Positions 1-8,865 of a stretch of DNA of 64,000 nucleotides are shown here, in pieces. Position numbers and translations under genes: made by a program. The stretch lies in contig CACJRY010000002.1 of NCBI GenBank assembly GCA_902595855.1, positions 1 through 64,000 of the forward strand, in the 5' to 3' direction. A model generated the notes under the pieces. The model did no database searches. It was not told where the DNA came from and was given only the letters and a program-made list of their open reading frames with translations. Source of the DNA: an uncultured Alphaproteobacteria bacterium. Its GTDB lineage: Bacteria; Pseudomonadota; Alphaproteobacteria; HIMB59; GCA-002718135. The stretch's first letter is position 1. The number at the start of each line of letters is the position of its first letter.

Positions 1-468
1 AAAGCGCTTTTAGCGAACAAAGTAGAAGATATGCTAAATACAGTTATTAGGCAGATCGCCTTTTTTCAATTTGAAAAAGAAGTTCATACTCTAAGAAAAA
101 ATTCTGAACTAAGCACCAATGAAATATGTGAAATATGGATGAATGTCCAAAAGGACAGTTTAGGACCATCAATAAAATATGAAGAGGAATATAAATATTT
201 TTGGAGCTATATTCCGCATTTTATTCATTCACCATTTTATGTATATGCATATGCCTTCGGAGATTGCCTAGTAAACTCATTGTTCAATACTTATGAGCAA
301 GGTTTAGAAAATTTTGAAAATAAATATATAGATTTACTTAAAAGTGGAGGTTCAAAAAAATATGATGAACTTTTTCAACCTTTCAATTTAGATTTATCTA
401 AAAAATCATTCTGGAAAAAGGGATTAAGTATGATTGAAAAGTTAATTGATGAATTAGAGACAATTTAA
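1..468 (+). CDS. pepF: Oligoendopeptidase F family (M3B) metallopeptidase, C-terminal part
   Basis: The reading frame is open from base 1, so this is the last 155 residues of a longer protein; the zinc-binding HExxH lies upstream, outside the window. What remains matches the C-terminal helical lobe of M3B oligopeptidases: a segment like KVEDMLNTVIRQIAFFQFE, then a Tyr/His-rich stretch around IPHFIHSPFYVYAYAFG that contributes to the substrate cleft in this family. The family cleaves short peptides in the cytoplasm. The stop codon is directly followed by the ATG of the next gene, so the two are probably cotranscribed. Confidence 0.8.
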   Translation, partial: KALLANKVEDMLNTVIRQIAFFQFEKEVHTLRKNSELSTNEICEIWMNVQKDSLGPSIKYEEEYKYFWSYIPHFIHSPFYVYAYAFGDCLVNSLFNTYEQGLENFENKYIDLLKSGGSKKYDELFQPFNLDLSKKSFWKKGLSMIEKLIDELETI

Positions 469-1803
469 ATGTCAGATGCAGAGTCACTATCAATAGCTAA
501 ACAAATAAAACGTTATGCTCAAGTAGGTGGAGTTGTAGGAAAGCTTGCAACAAAATTAGCTAGTCAAAAGTATCTTGGTGTAAAATTAGATAAGGAAAAA
601 CACGCTCTAGAAATTAGGGAAGCGCTTGGTGGTATTAAAGGTCCTTTAATGAAAGTAGCTCAGTTATCAGCTACAATTCCTGATCTCTTGCCTGATGAGT
701 ATACAAAAGAGTTAATGCATCTTCAATCAAATGCGCCACCTATGGGTTGGTTATTCGTGAAAAGAAGAATGGCTTCTGAATTATCTTCTGATTGGTTAAA
801 AAATTTTAAAGAATTTGATAAAGAAGCAACTAGAGCTGCCTCTCTAGGACAAGTACATAAAGCAGTATTAAATAATTCTGAGACAGTTGCTTGCAAATTG
901 CAATACCCTGATATGCAATCAGCTGTGAGTGCAGATTTATCACAATTAAAAATGATTTTTTCCATCTACCAAACCTATAATAAGGCTATTAAAACTTCAG
1001 AGGTATACAAAGAAATAACCGAAAGATTAAATGAGGAGCTTGATTATGAAAGAGAAAAAAAGTTAATGAGTGTATTTAATAAAATCTTTTCAAAAAATAA
1101 ATTTATACATGTACCTAAAACTTATGAAAAATTAAGTACAAAAAGATTATTAACAATGTCTTGGTTGGAAGGTAAATCAATTTTAACATTCAAAGATGCA
1201 AAAAAAGACGTAAGAAATTCTCTTGCTAGAAATATGTATTATGCCTGGTACAAACCTTTTTTTGAATACGGTGTTATTCATGGGGATCCTCATTTAGGTA
1301 ATTATTCTGTTCAAGATGATTTAAGTATTAACCTTTATGATTTTGGTTGTATGAGAATTTTTAAGTCTAATTTTATAAAAGGAGTAATAGATTTGTATTT
1401 TGCTTTACAAAAAAATGACGAAGCTCTTGCTGTTCATGCTTATGAACAATGGGGATTCAAAGATATCACAAAAGAAAAGTTAAAAATACTTAGTAAATGG
1501 GCTAATTTTTTGTATGCTCCTTTGATGGAAGATAAAGTTCAAAAAATTCAGGAGAGTGATAGCGGAGTATATGGTGCTCAAATTGCATCTGAAGTTCATC
1601 GGGAATTAAAAAAAATAGGTGGAGTTAAGCCCCCAAAAGAGTTTGTTTTCATGGATAGAGCAGCTGTAGGTTTGGGATCAGTATTTATGCATTTAAAAGC
1701 TGAAGTTAACTGGTATAGAGTCTTCCATGAGCTAATAGATAATTTTGATCAAAAAAAATTAACTGAAAAACAACAAAATACTTTAAAATTAGTTAACCTA
1801 TAA
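469..1803 (+). CDS. ABC1/UbiB/ADCK-family atypical kinase-like protein
   Basis: A 444-residue protein with the ABC1 (UbiB/COQ8) signature: a KxAQ-type motif (K62 to Q65) replacing the usual KxGQ, the Ala-rich nucleotide loop AASLGQVH near residues 123-130, the ATP-binding lysine K143, HGDPHLGN at 271-278 and the metal-binding DFG at 291-293. Members of this family support ubiquinone synthesis or lipid homeostasis, and this KVAQ subtype is common beside other housekeeping genes in alphaproteobacteria. It lacks an obvious C-terminal membrane anchor of the UbiB kind, so calling it UbiB itself would be too strong. It starts directly after the upstream stop, with 12 bp to pntA downstream. Confidence 0.85.
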   Translation: MSDAESLSIAKQIKRYAQVGGVVGKLATKLASQKYLGVKLDKEKHALEIREALGGIKGPLMKVAQLSATIPDLLPDEYTKELMHLQSNAPPMGWLFVKRRMASELSSDWLKNFKEFDKEATRAASLGQVHKAVLNNSETVACKLQYPDMQSAVSADLSQLKMIFSIYQTYNKAIKTSEVYKEITERLNEELDYEREKKLMSVFNKIFSKNKFIHVPKTYEKLSTKRLLTMSWLEGKSILTFKDAKKDVRNSLARNMYYAWYKPFFEYGVIHGDPHLGNYSVQDDLSINLYDFGCMRIFKSNFIKGVIDLYFALQKNDEALAVHAYEQWGFKDITKEKLKILSKWANFLYAPLMEDKVQKIQESDSGVYGAQIASEVHRELKKIGGVKPPKEFVFMDRAAVGLGSVFMHLKAEVNWYRVFHELIDNFDQKKLTEKQQNTLKLVNL

Positions 1804-1815
1804 CTATAAGCCCTT

Positions 1816-2937
1816 ATGCAAATTTCAGTATTAAAAGAAAATTTTAATAATGAAAACAGAGTAGCGTTAACTCCAGACACTATTAAACTTTTTCAAAGGT
1901 TGGGTTTAGAAGTTTTAATTGAAGATGGAGCAGGCAATAATTCAGGATATCCAAATGATCTTTATAAAGCAGGTGGAGCTAAGATAGTTTCACGAGATGA
2001 ATGTCTAAAGGCAAATATCTGTTTATGTGTAAAGATTCCAAATGATAATGATCTGCAACAATTAAATGAAAATACTGTTTTAATTGGTATTCTGAATCCA
2101 TATGAAAATAAAAAATATTTTAATACTTTGAATGAAAAGAAAATTATTTCTTGTTGCATGGAGCTTATTCCTAGAATTAGTAGAGCGCAAAGTATGGATG
2201 TATTATCATCTCAAGCAAATTTAGCTGGCTATAGAAGTGTAATTGATGCGGCAGAGCAATTTGGAAAAGCTTTTCCAATGATGATGACTGCAGCAGGAAG
2301 AGTTAATCCAGCAAAAGTTATGGTTTTAGGTGTCGGTGTTGCTGGATTGCAAGCAATTGCAACTGCAAAAAGGTTGGGAGCTGTAGTATCAGCAACTGAC
2401 GTTCGATCTGCCACTAAGGAACAAGTAGAGAGTTTAGGTGGAAAATTTATCATGGTTGAAGATGAAGCGTCAACTAATGCTGAGACTGAAGGTGGTTATG
2501 CCAAGGAAATGAGCGAAGAATATAAAAAGAAGCAGGCTAAACTTATTGCTGAAACAATTGCAAAACAAGATATAGTAATTTGTACTGCTCTTATACCTGG
2601 AAAAAAAGCTCCAGTTTTAATTTCACAAGAGATGGTTGAGTCTATGGCATCTGGATCAGTTGTAGTTGATCTTGCTGTTGAGGCAGGAGGCAATTGTCCT
2701 CTCAGCAAAGAGGGTGAAATTGTAGATCATGGAGGAGTTAAAATTGTTGGATATGCAAATGTGCCAGGCAGAGTGGCAAAAGATGCTTCTGCTTTATATG
2801 CAAAAAATATTTTTAATTTTTTGAGTTTAATTATAAACAAAGATGATAAAAAAATTAATTTCAACTGGGAAGATGAAATAGTTAATGCCGTCACATTGAC
2901 ATACGAAGGAAAATTAAGATTGGAGCAGTTTAATTAA
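1816..2937 (+). CDS. pntA: NAD(P) transhydrogenase subunit alpha 1 (NAD-binding domain I)
   Basis: 373 residues, the soluble domain I of proton-translocating transhydrogenase, which transfers hydride between NADH and NADP at the cytoplasmic face. The alanine-dehydrogenase-like N half is followed by a Rossmann loop VLGVGVAGLQA at about residues 169-179, and by the RQD-loop-like segment near ISRAQSMDVLSSQAN. In alphaproteobacteria the alpha subunit is split in two, as here: the membrane part is the next gene, 1 bp away. Three genes in a row therefore encode the whole enzyme, a source of NADPH driven by the proton gradient. Confidence 0.95.
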   Translation: MQISVLKENFNNENRVALTPDTIKLFQRLGLEVLIEDGAGNNSGYPNDLYKAGGAKIVSRDECLKANICLCVKIPNDNDLQQLNENTVLIGILNPYENKKYFNTLNEKKIISCCMELIPRISRAQSMDVLSSQANLAGYRSVIDAAEQFGKAFPMMMTAAGRVNPAKVMVLGVGVAGLQAIATAKRLGAVVSATDVRSATKEQVESLGGKFIMVEDEASTNAETEGGYAKEMSEEYKKKQAKLIAETIAKQDIVICTALIPGKKAPVLISQEMVESMASGSVVVDLAVEAGGNCPLSKEGEIVDHGGVKIVGYANVPGRVAKDASALYAKNIFNFLSLIINKDDKKINFNWEDEIVNAVTLTYEGKLRLEQFN

Positions 2938-2938
2938 T

Positions 2939-3256
2939 ATGGAAGCACATAGCTCAGAAGTTTTTGTTATAGGGTTAACAGTTTTTTTTCTAGCTTGTAT
3001 TATTGGATATTATGTAGTTTGGTCTGTTACCCCAGCATTACACAGTCCTTTAATGGGTGTTACTAATGCAATTTCAAGCGTGATCATTGTCGGAGCTATT
3101 TTAGCCGCAGGCCCTCTAGGACATGATACATCCAAAATATTTGGAATTATAGGAGTAGTTCTTGCCTCTGTAAATATTTTTGGTGGTTTTATTGTAACCT
3201 ATAGAATGTTATCGATGTTTAAAAAGAAACCTAAAAAAGAACAAAAGGATAAATAA
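2939..3256 (+). CDS. pntAB: NAD(P) transhydrogenase subunit alpha 2 (membrane part)
   Basis: A 105-residue hydrophobic protein with three or four membrane helices (about residues 8-28, 35-57 and 64-87) and a lysine-rich C-terminus. It corresponds to the C-terminal membrane segment of the fused E. coli PntA and forms part of the proton channel (domain II) with PntB. Its stop is directly followed by the pntB ATG. The arrangement pntAA-pntAB-pntB is the usual alphaproteobacterial one. Confidence 0.93.
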   Translation: MEAHSSEVFVIGLTVFFLACIIGYYVVWSVTPALHSPLMGVTNAISSVIIVGAILAAGPLGHDTSKIFGIIGVVLASVNIFGGFIVTYRMLSMFKKKPKKEQKDK

Positions 3257-4648
3257 ATGTCAGCAAACATGGTTGCAGTTTTATACCTTATTTCAGCATT
3301 AATGTTCATTTTTGCTCTAAGAGGTTTATCACATCCTGAGTCTTCAAGGTTGGGTAATATTTTTGGAATAGTTGGAATGATAATAGCAATTATCACAACA
3401 CTCATGTTTAAATCTGTTCTTAGTTATGTTGAAATTGGAGCTGCGATTATAGTTGGTGGAGCAATTGGAACTTTTATTGCACTAAGAATAGAAATGACAG
3501 CCTTGCCACAGTTAGTTGCTGCTTTTCACAGTTTAGTGGGTATTGCTGCAGTTTTTGTTGCTGCTGCTGCTTTTTATGACCCGGCGTCTTTTGGAATTGG
3601 TAAAATAGGAGCTATAGGAAAAAGTAGCTTGATTGAAATGAGTATTGGAACCTTTATTGGTGCAATAACTTTTTCAGGATCAATTCTTGCATTTGGTAAA
3701 CTTCAAGGGACTGTATCAGGTAAGCCTATAGTATTTAAATTTCAGCACCATATTAATGCTTTAATACTATTATTTATAACATTCTTAATTGTGATTTTTT
3801 GTATTAACCAATCACCATCAATCTTTTGGACTATTGTATTTGTCTCTATCTTGTTAGGTTTCTTGGTTGTAATTCCAATAGGTGGAGCAGATATGCCAGT
3901 AGTAGTATCCATGTTGAATTCTTATTCTGGATGGGCTGCGTGTGGTATTGGTTTCACTCTTAGTAACAATCTATTAATTATTACTGGAGCTCTCGTTGGT
4001 GCCTCTGGAGCAATTCTTAGTTATATAATGAGCAAAGGTATGAATAGATCCATTATAAGTGTTGTGCTAGGTGGATTTGGAGGTGAACAAGCTGCAAGTA
4101 ATTCTGATGGTAACTCTGATAAAATAGTTAAACAAGGAAATGCAGAAGACGCTGCATATATTATGAAGAATGCTGACTCAGTAATTATAGTTCCTGGTTA
4201 CGGCATGGCTGTTGCGCAAGCTCAGCATGCACTTAGGGAAATGGGAGATATACTTAAAAAAGAGGGTATCAATGTCAGATATGCAATCCATCCAGTTGCT
4301 GGAAGAATGCCCGGCCACATGAATGTATTGCTTGCAGAAGCAAATGTGCCTTACGAAGAGGTATTAGAGCTTGATGAAATTAATCATGATTTTCCTATGA
4401 CCGAAGTATCTTTTGTTATTGGTGCAAATGATGTTACAAATCCTGCAGCAAAAACTGATGAAACTTCTCCTATCTACGGTATGCCTATTTTAGATGTTGA
4501 GAGATCACAAACTGTATTATTTGTAAAACGATCAATGGCTACCGGCTATTCAGGCGTTGATAATGAATTATTTTACAGAGATAATACTACTATGCTGTTT
4601 GGTGATGCAAAAAAAATGTGTGAGGATATTGTTAAAAGCTTAGCTTAA
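3257..4648 (+). CDS. pntB: NAD(P) transhydrogenase subunit beta
   Basis: 463 residues, the usual PntB length. The first ~270 residues hold about nine membrane helices of the proton-conducting domain II. The rest is the NADP-binding domain III, with the [16 protein letters not shown] loop at about 314-329 and [13 protein letters not shown] near 389-401, both hallmarks of this subunit. The last codon overlaps the end of the convergent rpsU gene by 4 bp (TTAA), so no intrinsic terminator fits between them. Confidence 0.96.
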   Translation: MSANMVAVLYLISALMFIFALRGLSHPESSRLGNIFGIVGMIIAIITTLMFKSVLSYVEIGAAIIVGGAIGTFIALRIEMTALPQLVAAFHSLVGIAAVFVAAAAFYDPASFGIGKIGAIGKSSLIEMSIGTFIGAITFSGSILAFGKLQGTVSGKPIVFKFQHHINALILLFITFLIVIFCINQSPSIFWTIVFVSILLGFLVVIPIGGADMPVVVSMLNSYSGWAACGIGFTLSNNLLIITGALVGASGAILSYIMSKGMNRSIISVVLGGFGGEQAASNSDGNSDKIVKQGNAEDAAYIMKNADSVIIVPGYGMAVAQAQHALREMGDILKKEGINVRYAIHPVAGRMPGHMNVLLAEANVPYEEVLELDEINHDFPMTEVSFVIGANDVTNPAAKTDETSPIYGMPILDVERSQTVLFVKRSMATGYSGVDNELFYRDNTTMLFGDAKKMCEDIVKSLA

Positions 4649-4842
4649 GAGTTATTTCTTCGAGCAGTTTTTCTTGATCTTCTAATATTCTCTTCTTTTT
4701 CTCTAGCTCTTTTAAGGCAAGGTTTTTCAAAATGTTTTCTGAGCTTCATTTCTTTATAAAGTCCTTCTCTTTGCATCTTCTTTTTAAGACTTCTTATAGC
4801 TTGCTCTACGTTATTATCTTTTACATTTACGAATAGTGTCAT
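4645..4842 (-). CDS. rpsU: 30S ribosomal protein S21
   Basis: 65 residues starting at [16 protein letters not shown]; seven extra in-frame codons upstream are not part of the family and overlap the proposed promoter, so the inner ATG at 4842 is preferred. The basic core [22 protein letters not shown] is typical of S21, which helps mRNA engagement on the 30S subunit. No Shine-Dalgarno sequence precedes the ATG; instead a GCCCTCC stretch lies just upstream. Transcribed alone, convergent with pntB. Confidence 0.93.
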   Translation of the reverse strand: MTLFVNVKDNNVEQAIRSLKKKMQREGLYKEMKLRKHFEKPCLKRAREKEENIRRSRKTARRNNS

Positions 4843-4883
4843 AATCTGGAGGGCATTTAACACAAACTTATATTTAATGCAAA
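4843..4883 (-). promoter_or_regulatory. Candidate rpsU promoter with GC-rich discriminator
   Basis: Read on the minus strand: TTTGCA (4883-4878) as a possible -35, a 17-base spacer, TTAAAT (4860-4855) as a possible -10, then GCCC (4854-4851) and the start codon 8 bases later. The layout is the same as at rpmB and rpmJ. A C-run just after the -10 is unusual in DNA this AT-rich and resembles the GC-rich discriminator of stringently controlled promoters. Inference only; the boxes are weak. Confidence 0.35.
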
Positions 4884-4885
4884 TA

Positions 4886-4915
4886 CTGAAATCTGTTTAA
4901 AAATATTGGTATAAT
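4886..4915 (+). promoter_or_regulatory. Candidate def promoter
   Basis: CTGAAA (4886-4891), 18 bases, then a perfect TATAAT (4910-4915), giving a start of transcription near 4921. This -10 box overlaps the in-frame ATG at 4914, which argues that the real def start is the GTG at 4941. It is divergent from the rpsU promoter and shares the same ~100 bp gap. Confidence 0.5.
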
Positions 4916-4940
4916 GTTCATTTATGACTATATAATTAGA

Positions 4941-5477
4941 GTGGCAATTTTAAAAATAGCAAAATTAGGTCATCCAGTTTTAATAAAAAAAACTAATGAA
5001 ATTAATAACTTAAATAAAGTTGATTTAAAAAAAATTGTATTTGATATGTCTCAAACAATGCTGGATGCGAATGGTATAGGTCTTGCCGCTCCACAGGTTC
5101 ATCTTTCACATAGAATGTTTATTTATAGAAATCCAGATATTGAAGAAGAAGATAAAATAAATATTTCAGTTTTTATTAATCCATCTGTTGAGAATATCTC
5201 AGATGAAACAGAGGATGATTGGGAAGGTTGTTTGTCGATTCCTGGTATGTCTGGTTTAGTAAGAAGACATAAACGAATTAAGTACTCAGCTATCGACTTG
5301 AATGGAGAAAATATAACAGGAGAGGTTGAAGGATTACACGCAAGAATAATTCAACATGAGTTCGATCATCTCAACGGTATTTTATATATATCTAGATTGG
5401 CACATAAAAATGCATTTGGATATTCTGAAGAAATAGAAAAATTTTGGAAAAACAATCATGATGAAAACTCAAAATAA
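4941..5477 (+). CDS. def: Peptide deformylase
   Basis: 178 residues from the GTG at 4941, whose first residues (M)AILKIAKLGHPVL match the family start; the upstream ATG at 4914 lies inside the promoter -10. All three motifs are present: GIGLAAPQ (45-52), EGCLS (96-100, metal ligand C97) and HEFDH (139-143). The enzyme removes the formyl group from nascent proteins. There is no fmt next to it, unlike in many bacteria. Its last 20 bp overlap the COQ9 gene. Confidence 0.93.
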   Translation: MAILKIAKLGHPVLIKKTNEINNLNKVDLKKIVFDMSQTMLDANGIGLAAPQVHLSHRMFIYRNPDIEEEDKINISVFINPSVENISDETEDDWEGCLSIPGMSGLVRRHKRIKYSAIDLNGENITGEVEGLHARIIQHEFDHLNGILYISRLAHKNAFGYSEEIEKFWKNNHDENSK

Positions 5478-6099
5478 ATATCTCTATAATAAAAGATTAA
5501 AAATATTAAAATTAGCAAAAAACATCATTTCAGAGGAAGGCTTAAATTCAAACACTTTTCAAATAATTGCTTCAAAGCACAAATTGAATATCAGTGAAAT
5601 ATACTTATTATTCCCCGATCATAATAAAGATTTGTTAAAATTTTCGTTAGATCAATTAAATATTGAGCTTAAAGAATATTGTAAATCAATAGATTTAATA
5701 CGATTACCTGTACATAAAAGGATAAGAAAGATATTGCTTTCTAAATTTGAGATTATGAATAAAGAAAAAAATTTTTATAAAAAAATATTCTTAAACTCTT
5801 TAATACCTAATAAAAATATTTCTTTACCAACTCAGTTATACAAAAGTATTGATCAGATATGGTATTTAGCAGGAGATACATCAGTTGACTTCAATTTCTA
5901 TACTAAAAGATTAATTTTAGCTGGTATTTATTCCAGAGTTATTCTCTTTTTTATTAATAATGATAATCAACAAGAACTTGAGAATGTCTTAGATTTAAAC
6001 TTAAAAAAAGTAGCTAGAATACCTGAAATAAAATCAAAGATAAAAATCCTCAAGGATTATTTTCCAAATGTAATGAAGTTTGTCAAAAATTCAATTTAA
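5458..6099 (+). CDS. COQ9 family ubiquinone-biosynthesis protein
   Basis: 213 residues (or 212 from the second Met). The N-terminal third has a TetR-like helix-turn-helix fold, and the diagnostic COQ9 block DQIWYLAGDTSVDFNFYTKR lies at about 132-151, followed by LAGIYSRVILFFINND. In mitochondria COQ9 binds lipid and helps COQ7 hydroxylate the quinone ring; the bacterial role is inferred from that. It overlaps def by 20 bp and ends in a 4 bp TTAA shared with the convergent DUF465 gene. UbiG and an ABC1 protein elsewhere in the window belong to the same pathway or family. Confidence 0.85.
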   Translation: MMKTQNKYLYNKRLKILKLAKNIISEEGLNSNTFQIIASKHKLNISEIYLLFPDHNKDLLKFSLDQLNIELKEYCKSIDLIRLPVHKRIRKILLSKFEIMNKEKNFYKKIFLNSLIPNKNISLPTQLYKSIDQIWYLAGDTSVDFNFYTKRLILAGIYSRVILFFINNDNQQELENVLDLNLKKVARIPEIKSKIKILKDYFPNVMKFVKNSI

Positions 6100-6296
6100 G
6101 CTATACTATCTGGTTCTAGTTCACTTCTAAGATAGGCAATTTTATCTTTTAAAACTAACTTTCTTTTTTTTAATCTTTGTATTTGCAAAAAATCAACAGT
6201 GTGTTTTTCTTGTAATTGAATTAAGATTTGATCAAGATCTGAGTGCTCTTGTTCATATTCTTTTAACTTTTCAATTAATTTACTATTATTAGTCAT
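6096..6296 (-). CDS. DUF465 (YdcH-like) small coiled-coil protein
   Basis: 66 residues, one charged helical hairpin. The block LQEKHTVDFLQIQRLKKRKLVLKDKI matches the DUF465/YdcH family (usually HxxLD... LKKxKLxLKDEI). Function is not known; it is small, cytoplasmic and widespread in alphaproteobacteria. Divergent from the phosphofructokinase gene 45 bp away, convergent with COQ9 through a shared TTAA. Confidence 0.8.
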   Translation of the reverse strand: MTNNSKLIEKLKEYEQEHSDLDQILIQLQEKHTVDFLQIQRLKKRKLVLKDKIAYLRSELEPDSIA

Positions 6297-6341
6297 AAAA
6301 TTAAAAATTTATCTTATAGAATAATAGTATATAAGCTCGTC

Positions 6342-7427
6342 GTGGTAAAAAAAATAGGTATTTTAACTAGTGGTGGAGATTGTGCTGGCTTAAATGCAGT
6401 AATAAGGGCAGTTACACTACGAGCATCAAATGAATACGGATGGAAAGTCTATGGACTAAGAGATGGCACTTTAGGACTAATGAAGAACCCTATTGATGTT
6501 GTAGAATTAAAACCAGAGTTTTTTGATGGAAATTTAATGAGAATGGGTGGAACATTTTTGGGTTCTAATAATAAAGGAAATCCATTTGGCACTATTGAAA
6601 AAAATGGAAAAAAATTTGAGATATCTGAGCTAATTATAAATAGCTTTAAGAAATTAGAATTAGACGCATTAATTGGTATAGGAGGGGATGGTAGTTTAAA
6701 AATACTTCAATCTTTGACAAAAAAAGGAAATATTAAATTTATAGGAATTCCAAAAACTATTGATAATGATGTTAAATATAATGAACTTTCAATAGGATAT
6801 GATACAGCAGTTGATGTAGCTACCAATGCATTAGATATGCTTCAACCTACTGCTGCCAGTCATAGAAGGGCAATGATTCTTGAGGTCATGGGAAGAGATG
6901 CAGGCCATATAGCTTTGAATGCAGGTATTGCAGGTGGAGCAGATGTAATTTTAATCCCAGAAATACCATACTCAATAAAAGGAATTGCAGAGCATATTGA
7001 TAAAATAAGAAGTAAAGGAAGAAATCATGCTCTTATAGTTGTTGCAGAAGCAGTAAAAAAAGAAGATGGAAAAAAAGCAACTATAAAATTTGTAGATGGA
7101 CAAGTTAGATTAGGTGGTATTGGAGCTTATTTAGGGGACGAGATATATAAACTCACTGATGCAGAAACTCGTGTAACTGTTCTTGGTCATGTTCAAAGAG
7201 GGGCTCAACCAACACATAGAGATAGAATGATTGCTAGTGCTTTTGGGGTTAAAGCAGTAGATTTAATTGCGAATGAAAAATATAATAGAGTTGTAGTTTG
7301 GCAAGATAGAAGTGTGAAAGACGTTTCTTTAGATGATATTGCTGGAAAATCACAAACGTTGAGTAAAACTGATCCGTTGATTGGAGTAGCTAGAGGTTTA
7401 GGTATTTACATAGGTGAATTTAATTAA
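6342..7427 (+). CDS. 6-phosphofructokinase (group III type)
   Basis: 361 residues from a GTG start. The PFK family signature is complete: GGD near the start (11-13), GGDGS at 114-118, PKTIDND at 137-143 with the catalytic Asp D141, MGRDAGHIA near 185-193, and the fructose-phosphate loop VLGHVQRG. Glycine at 117 normally goes with ATP use, while lysine at 138 is shared with PPi-dependent and group III enzymes, so the phosphoryl donor is probably ATP but not certain. It commits hexose phosphate to glycolysis, which some streamlined marine alphaproteobacteria lack. Shares TTAA with the convergent SDR gene. Confidence 0.9.
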   Translation: MVKKIGILTSGGDCAGLNAVIRAVTLRASNEYGWKVYGLRDGTLGLMKNPIDVVELKPEFFDGNLMRMGGTFLGSNNKGNPFGTIEKNGKKFEISELIINSFKKLELDALIGIGGDGSLKILQSLTKKGNIKFIGIPKTIDNDVKYNELSIGYDTAVDVATNALDMLQPTAASHRRAMILEVMGRDAGHIALNAGIAGGADVILIPEIPYSIKGIAEHIDKIRSKGRNHALIVVAEAVKKEDGKKATIKFVDGQVRLGGIGAYLGDEIYKLTDAETRVTVLGHVQRGAQPTHRDRMIASAFGVKAVDLIANEKYNRVVVWQDRSVKDVSLDDIAGKSQTLSKTDPLIGVARGLGIYIGEFN

Positions 7428-8188
7428 AAATTACCGATTTTTTTCCAAAGATAAAAATATATTCGATATGGTAAAATTCTTAATAATTTTACGATGAATA
7501 CAATTATAAAAGGAAAATAAATTTCAAATCTTTTTTTAAAAACTAAACCTTTATATATTTTTTCAGCAGCAAATTCAGCAGATTTTAAAAAGGGCATTTT
7601 AAAAGAGTTTAATCTTGTGGCCTCTGTATCAATAAACCCAGGGTTAATTACTTTTATTGCAATTCCAATCTTTTTGAAATCAAAAAAAAGACTTTCAGCA
7701 AGATTTAATTGTGCTGCTTTTGTCATTCCATAAGCGCCGGAAGTTGGCCAACCCCTATAACCAATAGGAGATGAAACTATTGCAATAGTACTTCCTCTAT
7801 TTTTCATTAAATCTTTAAGAATATTGATACAGTACAGTGTACCCTTTAAATTAACATCAATTAGTAATTCATAGTTTTCAATATCAAATTCTTGACTTTT
7901 ATTAGGAGAATATGCTGCAGCATTTAATAGAGCAGTATTAATTGCACCTATTTCATTTTCGATAAATAAAATAGTTTTTTTAACTTCATCTTGATTGGTA
8001 ATGTCACATTTAGCTATATATAGATTTTTAAAATTGGGTTGGTCTTGCAACTTTTCTTTAGCTGTTTTTAATTTTTTAATGTTACTTGAACTGATAACTA
8101 CAATCCAATTATTTTTTAAATAATGTTTTGCTGTAGCAAATCCAATTCCAGATGAGCCTCCTGTTATCCAAATTATATTAGGAGTCAT
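7424..8188 (-). CDS. Short-chain dehydrogenase/reductase (classical SDR)
   Basis: 254 residues. NAD(P)-binding TGGSSGIG at 9-16, NAA-type motif near 89-92, catalytic serine in SSPIG (139/140) and YGMTK (Y153, K157). All catalytic residues are intact. A hydrophobic C-terminal stretch (about 227-250) may anchor it to the membrane. It is the last gene of a leftward operon headed by ctaA, overlapping the preceding gene by 1 bp. The substrate cannot be read from the sequence; lipid-modifying SDRs often have such a hydrophobic tail. Confidence 0.85.
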   Translation of the reverse strand: MTPNIIWITGGSSGIGFATAKHYLKNNWIVVISSSNIKKLKTAKEKLQDQPNFKNLYIAKCDITNQDEVKKTILFIENEIGAINTALLNAAAYSPNKSQEFDIENYELLIDVNLKGTLYCINILKDLMKNRGSTIAIVSSPIGYRGWPTSGAYGMTKAAQLNLAESLFFDFKKIGIAIKVINPGFIDTEATRLNSFKMPFLKSAEFAAEKIYKGLVFKKRFEIYFPFIIVFIVKLLRILPYRIYFYLWKKIGNF

Positions 8189-8865
8189 TACTTTGTCAAA
8201 TCAGTTCTTATTATAGTTATTGTTTTTTTATCTTTAGGATTCTGAAACTCCATTTTTAAAAGTTCATCTTTATAATACCAAAGAGTATATTCAGGAAAAG
8301 GCCCCAAATCTTTAGGGTTAAGAGAAGCATTAAAAATAAATTTTTCGGTCTTAAACTTAGAGTTATTAATTTTTATATTTTCATTTTTTAGTTTTTCAAC
8401 ATTAATCTCTCTTACAATTCCTTTTTGTGTATCAAATACCTCATTTTCTTTAAGCATTTTCTTATTCCAGTAATTGAGAGGAACAATATTTTCATTCATT
8501 TTAATTAATCCATCCATACCGGTAGCTATAAACATTCCATTCTCATCCTTACCATCAATTTTATATTCTCTATCATCCTCAAAATCAGTAAAACCATTAA
8601 TGGCTATGAAATTCCCATTTCTCCAAGTTTCTTTTGTTTCCTGAAAAAATTTGTAAGCTGGGATAAATAAAACTTTTACTTCAATATCTAAAACAGAATG
8701 TAAGATTAAATTTTCATTTTCCTTTATAAACTTTGTAGTTAAATTACCTATAACTTTGTTTTTTCTTATTACATCAAAATTAACTTCATTATCATCTGGA
8801 ACAGGAAATGCATGGGCTTTTATTAATAATGTAGAAAAAATAAATAATAAAAATAAAACTCTCAT
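8188..8865 (-). CDS. Periplasmic protein, DUF6134-like
   Basis: 225 residues with a signal peptide (about 1-19, ending AHA). The mature part is beta-rich, with FDVIRKNKVIGNLTTKF and, later, ETKETWRNGNFIAINGFTD; this pattern of a lipocalin-like or LolA-like barrel resembles the family I know as DUF6134. No catalytic motif is visible. It sits between two SDR genes, overlapping both (4 bp and 1 bp), within the ctaA operon, so a role in the envelope coupled to those reductases is possible but unproven. Confidence 0.55.
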   Translation of the reverse strand: MRVLFLLFIFSTLLIKAHAFPVPDDNEVNFDVIRKNKVIGNLTTKFIKENENLILHSVLDIEVKVLFIPAYKFFQETKETWRNGNFIAINGFTDFEDDREYKIDGKDENGMFIATGMDGLIKMNENIVPLNYWNKKMLKENEVFDTQKGIVREINVEKLKNENIKINNSKFKTEKFIFNASLNPKDLGPFPEYTLWYYKDELLKMEFQNPKDKKTITIIRTDLTK

